64,000 bases of DNA from Nocardioides sp. GY 10127 (GCF_004919085.1 NZ_STGL01000005.1:1-64000); one strand, 5' to 3'; shown: positions 18,187 through 28,747, counted from the first letter of the stretch. Numbers and translations: made by a program. Notes: generated from the letters alone by a model not told the origin.

Positions 18187-18522
18187 GTGACCGGACCGCT
18201 GGACCCACCGCTGCCCGACGCCACCTGGCTGCCCGCCGACCTCACCGAGGTCGCGGCCGGCCTGCGCGCCCGGGCGGCCGACCTCGACGGGCAGGCCGAG
18301 CTCGCCCGCGCGGAGGCGGCGCGCCCGGGGTGGTCGGGACGGGCCCACCAGGCGTGGGCCGAGCGGGCCCGCGAGCGCGCCGCCGAGCTCGACCGCTGCG
18401 CCGGCCTCCACCGGGCCGCCGCCGACCTCGTCGACCGGCACGTCCGCGAGGTGGCCGCCGTGCGGGAGGCGCTCGCGGCGGCCCGGGCACTGGTGGAGAA
18501 GGCCGTGGCGGGCGCGGCATGA
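18187..18522 (+). CDS. WXG100-like helical protein upstream of a hydrolase
   Basis: Protein of 111 aa, almost entirely alpha-helical and Ala/Arg/Glu-rich. A W49-S50-G51 turn (RPGWSGRAHQAW) sits between two heptad-like helices, the organisation of WXG100 proteins. No tyrosine, so no YxxxD export signal. The GTG at 18187 is my best start; the 173 bp before it hold no other gene. The stop overlaps the next ATG (ATGA), so it is translationally coupled to the hydrolase. It probably partners the hydrolase, by analogy with WXG-effector pairs of T7SS. Confidence 0.7.
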   Translation: MTGPLDPPLPDATWLPADLTEVAAGLRARAADLDGQAELARAEAARPGWSGRAHQAWAERARERAAELDRCAGLHRAAADLVDRHVREVAAVREALAAARALVEKAVAGAA

Positions 18523-19838
18523 GCCGGGACCTGCCGGTGGCGACCGACGTCCGGGTGACCGGCGGCGTCGCGGGGCCGGAGGCCACGTGGGCCCGGCTGG
18601 AGCTCCTCGCCGCGGACGAGGAGGGGACGGCGCGGACGCTCGCCCTGACCGCCGCCCGCACCGCGGCGGACGCGGCCCACCCGCGGCTGGCGGCCGACGC
18701 CCTGCTGGCGCCCGCCACGGCCGCCAGTGCCGCCGAGGCCGCCCTCGCGCTCGGCGGGGCCGCGGCCGCCACCGCCGCCTCGGCGGCCTCCTGGGCGACC
18801 GACGCGGCCCGGGTGCGCGTCCTGCTGGCCTGGTGGCGCGCGGCGGACGAGGCCACGGCCGCCGACCTCGAACGCCTGCGGCTGGGGCTGGCCCTGCCGT
18901 GGCCGTCCCCACCGTCCCCGGCACTGGCGATGGCGCCGGCGGCGGGGCCCCTCGCGGGCGCGACGGTCCTGCCGCTCCTGGCCGCGGCGCTGGGGCACCC
19001 CCGCGCCACGGCCGCCGGGACGTCCCTAGGGGCGGGGATGCTCGGGGCGGCCTACGCCGATCCGCCGGTCCGCGTCCGCCGCCGACGGGACCTGGAGGCG
19101 GGCCCGCCCCCGGACGGGATCTCGGACCTCGCCGACGTGGTGGCCCGGCTGGAGGCGCTCAGCGCACTGTCCGACGGCGACCACCCCGACGGCAACGGCA
19201 CCCTGGAGGTGCAGACGTTCGTCGACCCCGACGGAGAGGTCCGGCACGTGGCCTACCTGCCGGGCACCGACGACATGACGACGCTCCCGTGGACGGCCGA
19301 CCAGGACGTCCGGGACATGGGGACGAACCTCCGGCTCGTCGGCGACCTCCCCAACGGCTACGCCGACGGGGTCGTGGCCGCGCTCCGGGAGGCGGGCGTC
19401 CGCCCCGGGGAGCCGGTGCTGCTGGCCGGTCACTCGCAGGGCGGGCTCGTCGCCGCCCAGCTCGTCGCGCACGCGGACGAGACGGGGCTCGACCTCGACC
19501 GTGCGGTCACGCTCGGCGCCCCCGTGGCCGGGTACGCCTTCCCCGACGACGCCCGCGTGCTCAGCCTCGAGAACACCCGGGACCTGGTGCCGCTGCTCGA
19601 CGGTGCGGCCAACGCGGGGAGCAGCGGCCACGTCACCGTCGTGGCCGACGCGGGCGAGCGCGGCGGTCCGGCCGGGGCGCACGGCTTCGCCGCCTACGCG
19701 GCCGTCGCCCGGGCCACGGACGCCAGCGCGGACCCCTCGGTGCGCGCGGCCGTGGCCTCGCTGCGCGCGGAGGGTTGGTTGTCGGGCGCCTCCCCGACGC
19801 GCAGGATGCTGGTGCAGGTGCTCCGGGAGCCGGGGTGA
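18519..19838 (+). CDS. alpha/beta-hydrolase with long helical N-terminal region
   Basis: Protein of 439 aa. The first 150 residues are Ala-rich helix (TAARTAADAAHPRLAADALLAPATAASAAEAALA). A hydrophobic stretch near 125-150 (MAPAAGPLAGATVLPLLAAALG) may be a membrane or hairpin segment. The C-terminal half is a lipase/esterase-like domain with nucleophile elbow GHSQGG near residue 307 and candidate acid/His residues in VVADAGERGGPAGAHGF. No classical signal peptide. Coupling to a WXG-like gene and proximity to a T7SS locus suggest export by that system; this is inference. Confidence 0.7.
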   Translation: MSRDLPVATDVRVTGGVAGPEATWARLELLAADEEGTARTLALTAARTAADAAHPRLAADALLAPATAASAAEAALALGGAAAATAASAASWATDAARVRVLLAWWRAADEATAADLERLRLGLALPWPSPPSPALAMAPAAGPLAGATVLPLLAAALGHPRATAAGTSLGAGMLGAAYADPPVRVRRRRDLEAGPPPDGISDLADVVARLEALSALSDGDHPDGNGTLEVQTFVDPDGEVRHVAYLPGTDDMTTLPWTADQDVRDMGTNLRLVGDLPNGYADGVVAALREAGVRPGEPVLLAGHSQGGLVAAQLVAHADETGLDLDRAVTLGAPVAGYAFPDDARVLSLENTRDLVPLLDGAANAGSSGHVTVVADAGERGGPAGAHGFAAYAAVARATDASADPSVRAAVASLRAEGWLSGASPTRRMLVQVLREPG

Positions 19839-19911
19839 GTCACCCGCCCTGTCCCCCCGGGCCCGTGCGAGAGCCCTAGGACCCTTTTCGACACTTGTCG
19901 GAGAGAGGTAC

Positions 19912-19923
19912 CTTGACATCAAG
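19912..19923. promoter_or_regulatory. dyad upstream of the alcohol dehydrogenase gene
   Basis: CTTGACATCAAG (5-bp arms, 2-bp spacer), 34 bp before the ATG and overlapping a TTGACA -35-like hexamer. A regulator bound here would compete with RNA polymerase. Candidate operator. Confidence 0.45.
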
Positions 19924-19957
19924 ATTGTTTCCGTCGTCACATCGAGGTGATCTCCCC

Positions 19958-21007
19958 ATGAAGGCCGTGGTCTTCGAGAAGTACAAGACGTTCCCCGTGC
20001 TCGCCGAGATCGAGAAGCCGACCCCCGGGCCGGGCGAGGTCCTGCTCAAGGTCGCCGGCGCCGGCGCGTGCCACTCCGACGTCGCCGTGTTCACCGACTT
20101 CAGCGAGGACTTCGGTCCGGCCCAGCTCAAGCCGTCCTTCGTCCTCGGCCACGAGAACGCGGGCTGGATCGAGGAGCTCGGCCCGGGGGTCTCGGGCCTG
20201 AGCAAGGGCGACGCGTTCCTGGTCTACGGCCCGATCGGCTGCGGCCACTGCAAGGCCTGCTCGCGCGGGCAGGACACCTACTGCGAGAACGCGGCGACCA
20301 TGCCCTACCTCGCCTCCGGCCTCGGCCGCGACGGCGGCATGGCGGAGTACATGGTCGTCCCGGCCCGCAACCTCGTGCCGCTCGGCGACGCCGACCCCGT
20401 CGCCGCCGCGCCGCTGTCCGACGCGGGCCTCACGCCCTACCACGCGATCAAGAAGTCGCTGCCGCTCCTCACCCACGGGGACGCCTACGCCCTCGTCATC
20501 GGCCTGGGTGGTCTCGGCCAGATCGCCGTGCAGATCCTCTCGGCGCTCACCGGCGCGACGATCATCGCCACGGACACCAAGGAGGAGGCGATGAAGGCCG
20601 CCGAGGCCCGCGGCGCCGTGGTGGTCCCCGGCGGCGAGGGCCAGGCCGAGAAGATCCGCGAGATCACCGGCGGTCGCGGCGTGGACGCCGTCTTCGACCT
20701 CGTCGGCGCCGGGCCCACGATCGACGTGGCGATGAAGACCGTCGCCGCGCAGGGCCGCGTCACCGTCGTCGGCATCGCCGGCGGCAACTACGAGTGGAAC
20801 TTCTACACGACCCCGTACGAGACCGAGCTGACCAACACCTACTGGGGCACCATCGAGGAGCTCCACGAGGTCGTCGCGCTCTACCGGGCCGGCAAGATCA
20901 CCCCCGACGTCGAGGTGTACTCGCTCGACGACGCGCTCGAGGCGTACCAGAAGCTGGTGGACGGCACGCTCTCCGCGCGCGCCGTCGTGGCCCCGCACGG
21001 TCGCTGA
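19958..21007 (+). CDS. zinc-type NAD(P)-dependent alcohol dehydrogenase
   Basis: Medium-chain dehydrogenase, 349 aa, oxidising alcohols to aldehydes. Catalytic-zinc region GACHSDVAVF and GHENAGWIEELG; structural-zinc cysteines in CGHCKACSRGQDTYC; Rossmann motif VIGLGGLGQIAVQ near residue 185. The ATG at 19958 (MKAVVFEKYKTFPV) has GAGGTGA upstream. With the GAF regulator, aldehyde dehydrogenase and DUF779 genes downstream it forms an alcohol-to-acid oxidation set, though tRNA-Ser and a small gene lie between. Confidence 0.93.
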   Translation: MKAVVFEKYKTFPVLAEIEKPTPGPGEVLLKVAGAGACHSDVAVFTDFSEDFGPAQLKPSFVLGHENAGWIEELGPGVSGLSKGDAFLVYGPIGCGHCKACSRGQDTYCENAATMPYLASGLGRDGGMAEYMVVPARNLVPLGDADPVAAAPLSDAGLTPYHAIKKSLPLLTHGDAYALVIGLGGLGQIAVQILSALTGATIIATDTKEEAMKAAEARGAVVVPGGEGQAEKIREITGGRGVDAVFDLVGAGPTIDVAMKTVAAQGRVTVVGIAGGNYEWNFYTTPYETELTNTYWGTIEELHEVVALYRAGKITPDVEVYSLDDALEAYQKLVDGTLSARAVVAPHGR

Positions 21008-21035
21008 CGCGGACGGGCCGGCGCCCGCGTGGGGC

Positions 21036-21224
21036 TCAGCCCCGCGGGGCGCCGACCCGGGCGGCCCACAGCAGGCCGGCCAGGGCCACCGCTCGCAGTC
21101 TCCCGGCGCTGTGCACGACCAGGTAGCCGGTGAGCCCGCCGGACACGACGCCGCCCACGAGGGCACGGGCGACGGCGGGACGCAGGGCCGCCGGGAGCGA
21201 GGTGGACGGGCTCGAGGTGGGCAC
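21036..21224 (-). CDS. small hypothetical protein with one hydrophobic segment
   Basis: Protein of 62 aa: a Ser/Pro-rich start, a central hydrophobic stretch (ALVGGVVSGGLTGYLVVHSAG) and a basic end. The GTG start has AGGAG 5 bp upstream, which supports it, but there is no family I recognise. Convergent with the alcohol dehydrogenase gene. Confidence 0.4.
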   Translation of the reverse strand: MPTSSPSTSLPAALRPAVARALVGGVVSGGLTGYLVVHSAGRLRAVALAGLLWAARVGAPRG

Positions 21225-21370
21225 GGGGTCTCCTGGGGGTCGCTGGACGTTCCGTCACCTCAGGTACCCCGTCGGGCCGCCGCCGAGGCACCCGACCGGG
21301 TGATCGCTCGCCGCGGGTGGAGGCATGACCCGGGAAGGGGCCCGGGCACGAGCACCAACGCCGTGAACGG

Positions 21371-21407
21371 CAGGAGCCCCGGACCACGTCGTGGTCCGGG
21401 GCTCCTG
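21371..21407. terminator. strong hairpin after tRNA-Ser(CGA)
   Basis: Perfect 17-bp stem (arms 21371-21387 and 21391-21407, 3-nt loop) 7 bp beyond the 3' end of the minus-strand tRNA. Confidence 0.75.
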
Positions 21408-21413
21408 CGTCTG

Positions 21414-21500
21414 CGGTGGCGGTGGGATTTGAACCCACGGTGGGTTTGACCCCACACATCATTTCGAGTGATGCACCTTCGGCCGCTCGGACACGCCACC
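21414..21500 (-). tRNA. tRNA-Ser (CGA)
   Basis: On the minus strand, GGTGGCG (21494-21500) pairs with CGCCACC (21415-21421), discriminator G. The anticodon loop CTCGAAA gives anticodon CGA. The long variable arm and the T-arm GTGGGTTCAAATCCCAC are intact. No encoded CCA. Confidence 0.95.
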
Positions 21501-21724
21501 GGGGAGAACATTACGGGAGAGCGCTCCGCGGGTGAAATCGCCCCCGCCGGTCGCACGTCGGGCCCGGGCGGCCGCGCCGCCCGACCCGAGGAGACCCGAG
21601 GAGACCCCCTCGCAGGGCCAGTCGGCACTGGCCTCCGCCGCCGATCCGGCCGGCGCCGAGGGCCCGGCTCGCAACGTCACCGCAACGGGCCCGCCCGCAT
21701 CCTCGCCCCAACCAGATGAGACCG

Positions 21725-21740
21725 CGATCACACGTGATCG
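21725..21740. promoter_or_regulatory. dyad upstream of the GAF regulator gene
   Basis: CGATCACACGTGATCG, 6-bp arms around CACG, 20 bp before the chosen ATG. Candidate autoregulatory operator. Confidence 0.4.
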
Positions 21741-21760
21741 TGGCGGGGAGGCGTGTCCTG

Positions 21761-22981
21761 ATGTTCACTGGTCCCATGACGGAGCAGTCTGGTGGCGAGG
21801 CCATGCGTGCCGACGTCGCCGAGTCGTGGCAGCGTTCCGCCGCTGCGGGCGTCCGCTCGGACGCCGTCGAGGTCCCCGTCCTCGTCTCGGACGCGGACCT
21901 GCGGAGCATGCGCGAGGCGCACCCGCTCAACCGCGTCTTCCCGCTCCTCGACGACGTCCTGGGCCAGGCCGTGCGCGAGTGCGACGCCGTGATGGCCGTC
22001 GGCGACGCCAGCGGCAACCTCCTGTGGGTGTGCGGGGCCTCCAGCAGCCTGCGCAAGGCCGAGTCGATCGGCTTCGTCGAGGGCAGCAACTGGGACGAGC
22101 GCCTGGCCGGCACCAACGCGCCCGGCCTGGCGCTGGCCACCGGCGCCCCGGCCACGGTCACCCGCCGCGAGCACTTCCGCTCCAGCGTCCAGCCCTGGTC
22201 CTGCGCCGCCGTGCCGATCCACGACCCCGGCACCTCGCAGCTGCTGGGGGTCCTCGACATCACGGGCGGCGACCAGGTCGTCGTCCCCCAGACCCTCGCC
22301 ATGGTGCGCGCCGCCGCCCGCCTGGCCGAGGCCGAGCTCGCCCGCACCCAGCTCACGCGGCCGCAGGTCTCGTCCCAGCACGGGCTGCGCCTCATGATCG
22401 AGGCGCTCGGCCGCTCGGAGTCCCTGGTCTCCGTGGACGACGGCCGCGGCAGCGTGTCCACCCTGCGCCTGTCCCCGCGCCACAGCGAGATCCTCACCCT
22501 GCTGGCCGCGTCCCCCTCGGGCATGTCCGGCGACGAACTCTCCGTCCTGCTGTACGAGGACGACGGCGCCTCCTCCACCCTGCGCGCCGAGCTCAACCGC
22601 CTGCGCGGCCTGCTCGGTGACCAGCTGCTGCTGTCGCGGCCGTACCGGCTCGCGGCCGGCGTCTCCTCGGACTGGCTGGCCGTCGAGGCCCAGCTCGCCG
22701 CCGGCGACCTGCGGGGCGCCATGCGCTCCTACCGCGGCCCGATGCTCCCGCGCTCGAACGCGCCGGGGATCGTCCGCCTCCGCGACTCCCTCGCCCACTC
22801 GCTGCGGCACGCCCTGCTGCGCAGCAACGAGCCCGACCTGATGTCCACCTGGACCCGCTCCGCCTGGGGTCGCGACGACTACGAGATGTGGCTCGCCCAG
22901 CGGGCCGCCGTCGGCCGCACCTCGCCCGTCCTGCCGCTCATCGAGGGCCAGATCGCCCGGCTCGACGCCGAGCTGGGCTGA
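21761..22981 (+). CDS. GAF domain-containing transcriptional regulator
   Basis: Regulator of 406 aa. The N-terminal part matches the AcoR-type sensor (AESWQRSAAAGV ... HPLNRVFPLLDDVLGQAV) with a GAF domain (VGDASGNLLWVCG ... SNWDERLAGTNAPGLALATGAPATVTRREHF). There is no sigma54 AAA+ domain. Instead the C-terminus has a winged-helix-like module (SPRHSEILTLLAASPSGMSGDELSVLLYEDD ... LRAELNRLRGLLGDQLL). ATG 21761 is preferred because GGGGAGG lies 9 bp upstream; the ATG at 21776 has no such site. Position next to adh and ald suggests it controls alcohol/aldehyde oxidation. Confidence 0.82.
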   Translation: MFTGPMTEQSGGEAMRADVAESWQRSAAAGVRSDAVEVPVLVSDADLRSMREAHPLNRVFPLLDDVLGQAVRECDAVMAVGDASGNLLWVCGASSSLRKAESIGFVEGSNWDERLAGTNAPGLALATGAPATVTRREHFRSSVQPWSCAAVPIHDPGTSQLLGVLDITGGDQVVVPQTLAMVRAAARLAEAELARTQLTRPQVSSQHGLRLMIEALGRSESLVSVDDGRGSVSTLRLSPRHSEILTLLAASPSGMSGDELSVLLYEDDGASSTLRAELNRLRGLLGDQLLLSRPYRLAAGVSSDWLAVEAQLAAGDLRGAMRSYRGPMLPRSNAPGIVRLRDSLAHSLRHALLRSNEPDLMSTWTRSAWGRDDYEMWLAQRAAVGRTSPVLPLIEGQIARLDAELG

Positions 22982-23043
22982 GGGAGCCGGGCGGTGGGCG
23001 TCGGGCCGGCACGGACCCGCGTGGACGTCACGCACACCCTGCG

Positions 23044-23065
23044 CCGAACGTCCCGCAACGTTCGG
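23044..23065. promoter_or_regulatory. dyad upstream of the aldehyde dehydrogenase gene
   Basis: CCGAACGT and ACGTTCGG (8-bp arms, 6-bp spacer), 128 bp before the start. A plausible binding site for the adjacent GAF regulator; it could also be a weak hairpin. Confidence 0.4.
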
Positions 23066-23193
23066 GCACCTCGACCCTGAACACCGCGCCTGACCTGGTA
23101 CTTCACCGAGCAACGTCTGCGCAACCTGGCCCCTCGTAATATGTGACCGTCGTCACAGCCGACGACGAGAACCACTCTTGCGAGGAGCATCAG

Positions 23194-24717
<1,524 letters not shown>

Positions 24718-24868
24718 GCCGCAGCCCCCTGATCGTGGGGCCGTGCGCCTCGGCAGGTCGCCCCGACCGACGCCGGAGCGTGCGGCCCCACGCCCGTTCC
24801 ACCAGCAGCACCCCCAGCAGCACAGGGTCCTCACCGGGACCCGCCCCACGCGAGAAGAGGCACCAGGC

Positions 24869-25258
24869 ATGACGACGGAGCACAGCACCCTCGACATGGT
24901 CGACGTGACCCCCGAGGCCGCGGAGCTCGTCCGCAGCCTCACCGAGCAGCACGGACCGGTGATGTTCCACCAGTCCGGCGGCTGCTGCGACGGCTCGGCG
25001 CCGATGTGCTACCCGGACGGCGACTTCATGCTCGGCGGCTCGGACATCCACATCGGCGACCTGGACGTGGGCCTGGAGCGCCACGTCCCCGTCTGGATGT
25101 CGAAGGCCCAGTACCAGTACTGGTCCCACACCCACCTCACCATCGACGTGGTGAAGGGCCGCGGGGCGGGCTTCTCGCTCGAGGCACCCCACGGCGTCCG
25201 GTTCCTCATCCGCTCGCGCCTCATGACCGACGAGGAGGCGCTGCGCGTGCACGGCTGA
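24869..25258 (+). CDS. DUF779 domain-containing protein
   Basis: Protein of 129 aa with the family core: MFHQSGGCCDGSAPMCYP (cysteines suited to metal or redox chemistry), GDFMLGGSDIHIG and FWMSKAQYQYW-like WMSKAQYQYWSHTHLTIDVV, then GRGAGFSLEAPHG. DUF779 genes consistently follow aldehyde dehydrogenase genes, so a supporting role (maturation or redox) is likely but unproven. ATG 24869; AGAAGAGG upstream. Confidence 0.9.
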   Translation: MTTEHSTLDMVDVTPEAAELVRSLTEQHGPVMFHQSGGCCDGSAPMCYPDGDFMLGGSDIHIGDLDVGLERHVPVWMSKAQYQYWSHTHLTIDVVKGRGAGFSLEAPHGVRFLIRSRLMTDEEALRVHG

Positions 25259-25328
25259 GCCGCGCGGCGCCTCCTTCGTCACTCCGCACGGCGGGGTCGG
25301 AGCGGGCCCAGCCGCGGGAGCGGAGGAA

Positions 25329-25369
25329 CGACGAGGCCCCCGAGGACGATCTCCTCGGGGGCCTCGTCG
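25329..25369. terminator. bidirectional hairpin terminator between DUF779 gene and mqo
   Basis: 18-bp perfect stem (25329-25346 with 25352-25369, 5-nt loop) between two convergent genes. Confidence 0.8.
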
Positions 25370-25411
25370 CGTGCCCGGGGCCGGGCACGCGAGGCTGGGT
25401 GTCGCCTGACG

Positions 25412-26917
25412 TCAGGCGGGGACGGCGTCCCGGGCCTGGGCCGGCGGGGCGGCGATCCGCAGCGACTGGGCGGTCTGCGTCATGATCTCGTGCGCGCGCA
25501 CCGGGTCCTCCGAGAGGCGGGTGCCGTGCGAGGGGATCATCGCGTCCAGCGTCGGCTGCCAGGACTCCCACCGGTCGGGGAAGCAGCGCTCGAGCACCTT
25601 GAGCATGATCGGCGCCGCCGTCGAGGCACCCGGAGAGGCACCGAGCAGACCGGCGATGGAGCCGTCGGAGGACGTGATCACCTCGGTGCCGAACTGGAGC
25701 ACGGCACCCTTGCCGGGGACGTTCTTGACGACCTGGACGCGCTGACCGGCCGTGATGAGCTCCCAGTCCTCGGCCTGCGCGGCCGGGACGAAGGCGCGCA
25801 GCTCGGAGAGCTTCTTGCGACGACCCGCGAGCACCTCCTTGACCAGGTAGACCAGGAGGGAGAGGTTGCGGAGACCGACCTGGATCATCGGCCACACGTT
25901 GTGCGGGCGGATCGACCGGACGAGGTCGAGGTTCGAGCCCTCCTTGAGGAAGCGCGGCGACCAGCCGGCGTAGGGGCCGAACATGATGGACGGCTGGCCG
26001 TCCACGACGCGGGTGTCGAGGTGGGGCACCGACATCGGCGGGGCACCGACGGCCGCCTTGCCGTAGACCTTGGCGTGGTGCTCGGCGACGAGCGCGGGGT
26101 TCGTGGTGCGCAGGAACTGGCCGGAGACCGGGAAGCCGCCGAAGCCCTTGATCTCCTCGATGCCCGAGCCCTGGAGCAGCTTGAGCGCGTAGCCGCCCGC
26201 ACCCACGAAGACGAAGCGCGCCCGGTGGGTGACGCTCTCGCCGCCGTCCGTCGGGCGGGTGACGACGTCCCAGAGACCGTCCTCGCCGCGGGTGACCGAG
26301 CGGACCTCGGTGCCGAGGTCGAGGGCGACGCCCTGGTCGACCAGCGCGGAGGTGAGGTGGCGCGTGAGGGAGCCGAAGTCGACGTCCGTGCCGGCGTCGG
26401 ACCACGTGGCCGCGACCGGGACCGCGTCCTGCCGGCCCTCGATGAGCGCGGGGGCCCAGGAGGCGATGGTGGCGCGGTCCTCGGAGTACTGCATGCCGAC
26501 GAACAGCGGGTGCTCGCGCAGGGCCTCCCAGCGGGTGCGCAGGTAGGCGACGTTCTCCTCGCCCCACACGAAGCTCATGTGCGGGGTGGGGTGGATGAAC
26601 GAGGTCGGCTCGGGCAGGCGCCCGGACTCGACCAGGAAGGACCACAGCTGCCGCGAGACCTGGAACTGCTCGTTGACGTCGACGGCCTTGTCGATGTCGA
26701 CGGAGCCGTCCGCGTTCTGCGGGGTGTAGTTGAGCTCGCACAGGGCGGCGTGCCCCGTGCCAGCGTTGTTCCAGGCGTCCGAGCTCTCCAGCGCGACGGC
26801 GTCGAGACGCTCGACCACGCGGATGGACCAGCTCGGCTCCACCTGCCGCAGCAGGGTGCCCAGCGTGGCGCTCATGATGCCGCCACCGATGAGAACGACG
26901 TCCGATACCTCAGCCAT
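25412..26917 (-). CDS. mqo: malate:quinone oxidoreductase
   Basis: Membrane-associated FAD enzyme oxidising malate to oxaloacetate with electrons to the quinone pool, 501 aa. FAD motif VVLIGGGIMSATLGTLL at the N-terminus, then SDAWNNAGTGHAALCELNYTP, characteristic of Mqo, and LLGASPGASTAAPIML near the C-terminus. ATG 26917 (MAEVSDV). Monocistronic with its own upstream region, bounded by a bidirectional terminator. It substitutes for or complements malate dehydrogenase in the TCA cycle. Confidence 0.96.
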   Translation of the reverse strand: MAEVSDVVLIGGGIMSATLGTLLRQVEPSWSIRVVERLDAVALESSDAWNNAGTGHAALCELNYTPQNADGSVDIDKAVDVNEQFQVSRQLWSFLVESGRLPEPTSFIHPTPHMSFVWGEENVAYLRTRWEALREHPLFVGMQYSEDRATIASWAPALIEGRQDAVPVAATWSDAGTDVDFGSLTRHLTSALVDQGVALDLGTEVRSVTRGEDGLWDVVTRPTDGGESVTHRARFVFVGAGGYALKLLQGSGIEEIKGFGGFPVSGQFLRTTNPALVAEHHAKVYGKAAVGAPPMSVPHLDTRVVDGQPSIMFGPYAGWSPRFLKEGSNLDLVRSIRPHNVWPMIQVGLRNLSLLVYLVKEVLAGRRKKLSELRAFVPAAQAEDWELITAGQRVQVVKNVPGKGAVLQFGTEVITSSDGSIAGLLGASPGASTAAPIMLKVLERCFPDRWESWQPTLDAMIPSHGTRLSEDPVRAHEIMTQTAQSLRIAAPPAQARDAVPA

Positions 26918-26957
26918 GCGTCTATTACCGGAGAGGGGGTCGCACGCCCCGACACCG

Positions 26958-26975
26958 GGGGGTCAGATGACCCCC
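26958..26975. promoter_or_regulatory. perfect dyad in the mqo leader
   Basis: GGGGGTCAGATGACCCCC, 8-bp arms with a 2-bp spacer, 41 bp before the mqo start. The tight spacer favours a dimeric regulator site over an RNA hairpin. The rest of 26918-27256 holds a TTGACA hexamer (27007-27012, minus) and the terminator below; no gene is seen. Confidence 0.45.
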
Positions 26976-27141
26976 GAAAATGTGCAGCAAGTCTCACCTG
27001 CGGGTTTGTCAACTACCCGACAGGTGTGATCGGACGCCTGTGTTCGTTCGTACACCGTACATCGGCGGTCGCCAGCCGGACGGCGGAACCCGCTGCCCCG
27101 GCGGTGTGACGTCGCCCTCCCCGGGGAGCCGGGGACGCGAA

Positions 27142-27186
27142 CGGGCGCCCTCCCCGACCCGCTCCCGGGGTCGGCGAGGGCGCCCG
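27142..27186. terminator. hairpin terminator after the polyol operon
   Basis: 19-bp stem with one mismatch (27142-27160 with 27168-27186, 7-nt loop), 70 bp beyond the dehydrogenase stop. Confidence 0.75.
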
Positions 27187-27256
27187 TGGCGCCGCGAGGG
27201 GCGGCGCTGCGCCCGCCCGGGGACCAAGCCGGGCGGGCACGGGTGCGAGGGCGGGC

Positions 27257-28747
27257 TCAGCGAGCCGCCCAGGCCTCCAGGGTGGCGCGCGCGCCGTGCT
27301 CGTGGAGGCTGCGCAGCGCACGCAGGTAGGGCTGCGTGAAGCGCTCGTCGTCGACCAGGTCACCGAACAGCGCCGGGTCGCGCAGGAACGCCAGCTCGTC
27401 CTCGCCCTGCTGGGCGGCGCGAGCCATGACGGCGTCCTTGCGCCGGTCGACCACGTCGATCGGCTCCCCCGCCTCGTCCACGCCCTCGGCGTAGCGGGCC
27501 CACGACGCGACGACCAGTGCCGCCTCGTCGACCGCCCCGTCGGCGGCGAGCCGCTCCTTGATCACGGGGACGAGCCACTTCGGGATGCGGTCGGAGGACT
27601 CCGCGCACAGGCGGGCCAGCGTGTCGCGGACCTCGGGGTTCGCGAAGCGCTCGACCAGCTTGAGCCGGTAGGCGCCCAGGTCGACGCCCGGCACCTCGGC
27701 CAGCGTCGGGGTGCCCTCGTTCGTCATGTAGCGCAGCAGGAAGTCGACGAACAGCGGGTCGCTGCACACCTCGTGGGCGTACCGGTAGCCGGCGAGGTAG
27801 CCGACGTAGGTGAGGGCCTGGTGGGAGGCGTTGAGCAGGCGCAGCTTCATCAGCTCGTAGGGGACGACGTCCTCCACGACCTGCACGCCGACCTCCTCGA
27901 ACGCCGGGCGGCCCAGCGGGAAGTGGTCCTCCAGCGCCCACTGCGTGAACGGCTCGCAGACGACGGGCCAGCCGTCGGCCACGTCGAACCGCTCCGCCAG
28001 CGCGTCCCGGTCCGCGTCGGTGGTGACGGGGGTGATCCGGTCGACCATCGAGTTGGGGAACGCGACCTCGGCCTCGATCCAGGCACCGAGGTCGGCGTCG
28101 CGCAGCGCCGCGAACGAGGTGATCATCTTCTTGGCCACGTCGCCGTTGCCCTGGATGTTGTCGCAGCTCATCACGGTGAACGGGGCGGTGCCGGCCGCGC
28201 GCCGGCGGGCCAGCGCCTCGACGATGAAGCCGAAGGCGGTGACCGGCAGCTCCGCGCCGCCGACCGGCACCCCGAGGTCGTGCTGGATGCCGGCGTCGTC
28301 GGCGTCGAACTCACCGGTGACCTGGTTGACGTGGTAGCCGCCCTCGGTCACGGTCAGCGACACGATCCGCGTGCTGGGCGCGGCCATCAGCTCGACCACC
28401 TCGGCACCCCGGGTGGTGGCGTGCAGGAAGTCGACGATCGAGCCGATCACCCGGGGCTCGAGCGAGCCGTCGGGGTGCTTGACGACCAGCGTGTACAGCC
28501 CGTCCTGGGCGGCCATGACCTCGGCCATCCGGGCGTCGCCGGGCATGACGCCGACACCGGTGATGCCCCAGTCGAGGGCCTGGCCGGCCTCCATCAGCCG
28601 GTCCAGGTACATCGCCTGGTGCGCCCGGTGGAAGCCACCGACACCGATGTGCACGATGCCGGTCGTCACCGCGGAGCGGTCGTAGGAGGGGACGGGGACG
28701 TGGGCGGCCACCTCGGGGAGGGTGGCGCCGGACAGGCGGACGGTCAC
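27257..28747 (-). CDS. mannitol dehydrogenase family protein (polyol 2-dehydrogenase)
   Basis: Long-chain polyol dehydrogenase, 496 aa, oxidising mannitol, arabinitol or related alditols to ketoses with NAD. N-terminal IVHIGVGGFHRAHQAMYLD is the family cofactor motif. The catalytic region has PNSMVDRITP and KLRLLNASHQALTYVGYLAG, with the lysine and histidine typical of the class. The GTG at 28747 overlaps the permease stop (GTGA). As last gene of the polyol ABC operon it handles the imported substrate. The exact polyol cannot be told. Confidence 0.9.
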   Translation of the reverse strand: MTVRLSGATLPEVAAHVPVPSYDRSAVTTGIVHIGVGGFHRAHQAMYLDRLMEAGQALDWGITGVGVMPGDARMAEVMAAQDGLYTLVVKHPDGSLEPRVIGSIVDFLHATTRGAEVVELMAAPSTRIVSLTVTEGGYHVNQVTGEFDADDAGIQHDLGVPVGGAELPVTAFGFIVEALARRRAAGTAPFTVMSCDNIQGNGDVAKKMITSFAALRDADLGAWIEAEVAFPNSMVDRITPVTTDADRDALAERFDVADGWPVVCEPFTQWALEDHFPLGRPAFEEVGVQVVEDVVPYELMKLRLLNASHQALTYVGYLAGYRYAHEVCSDPLFVDFLLRYMTNEGTPTLAEVPGVDLGAYRLKLVERFANPEVRDTLARLCAESSDRIPKWLVPVIKERLAADGAVDEAALVVASWARYAEGVDEAGEPIDVVDRRKDAVMARAAQQGEDELAFLRDPALFGDLVDDERFTQPYLRALRSLHEHGARATLEAWAAR

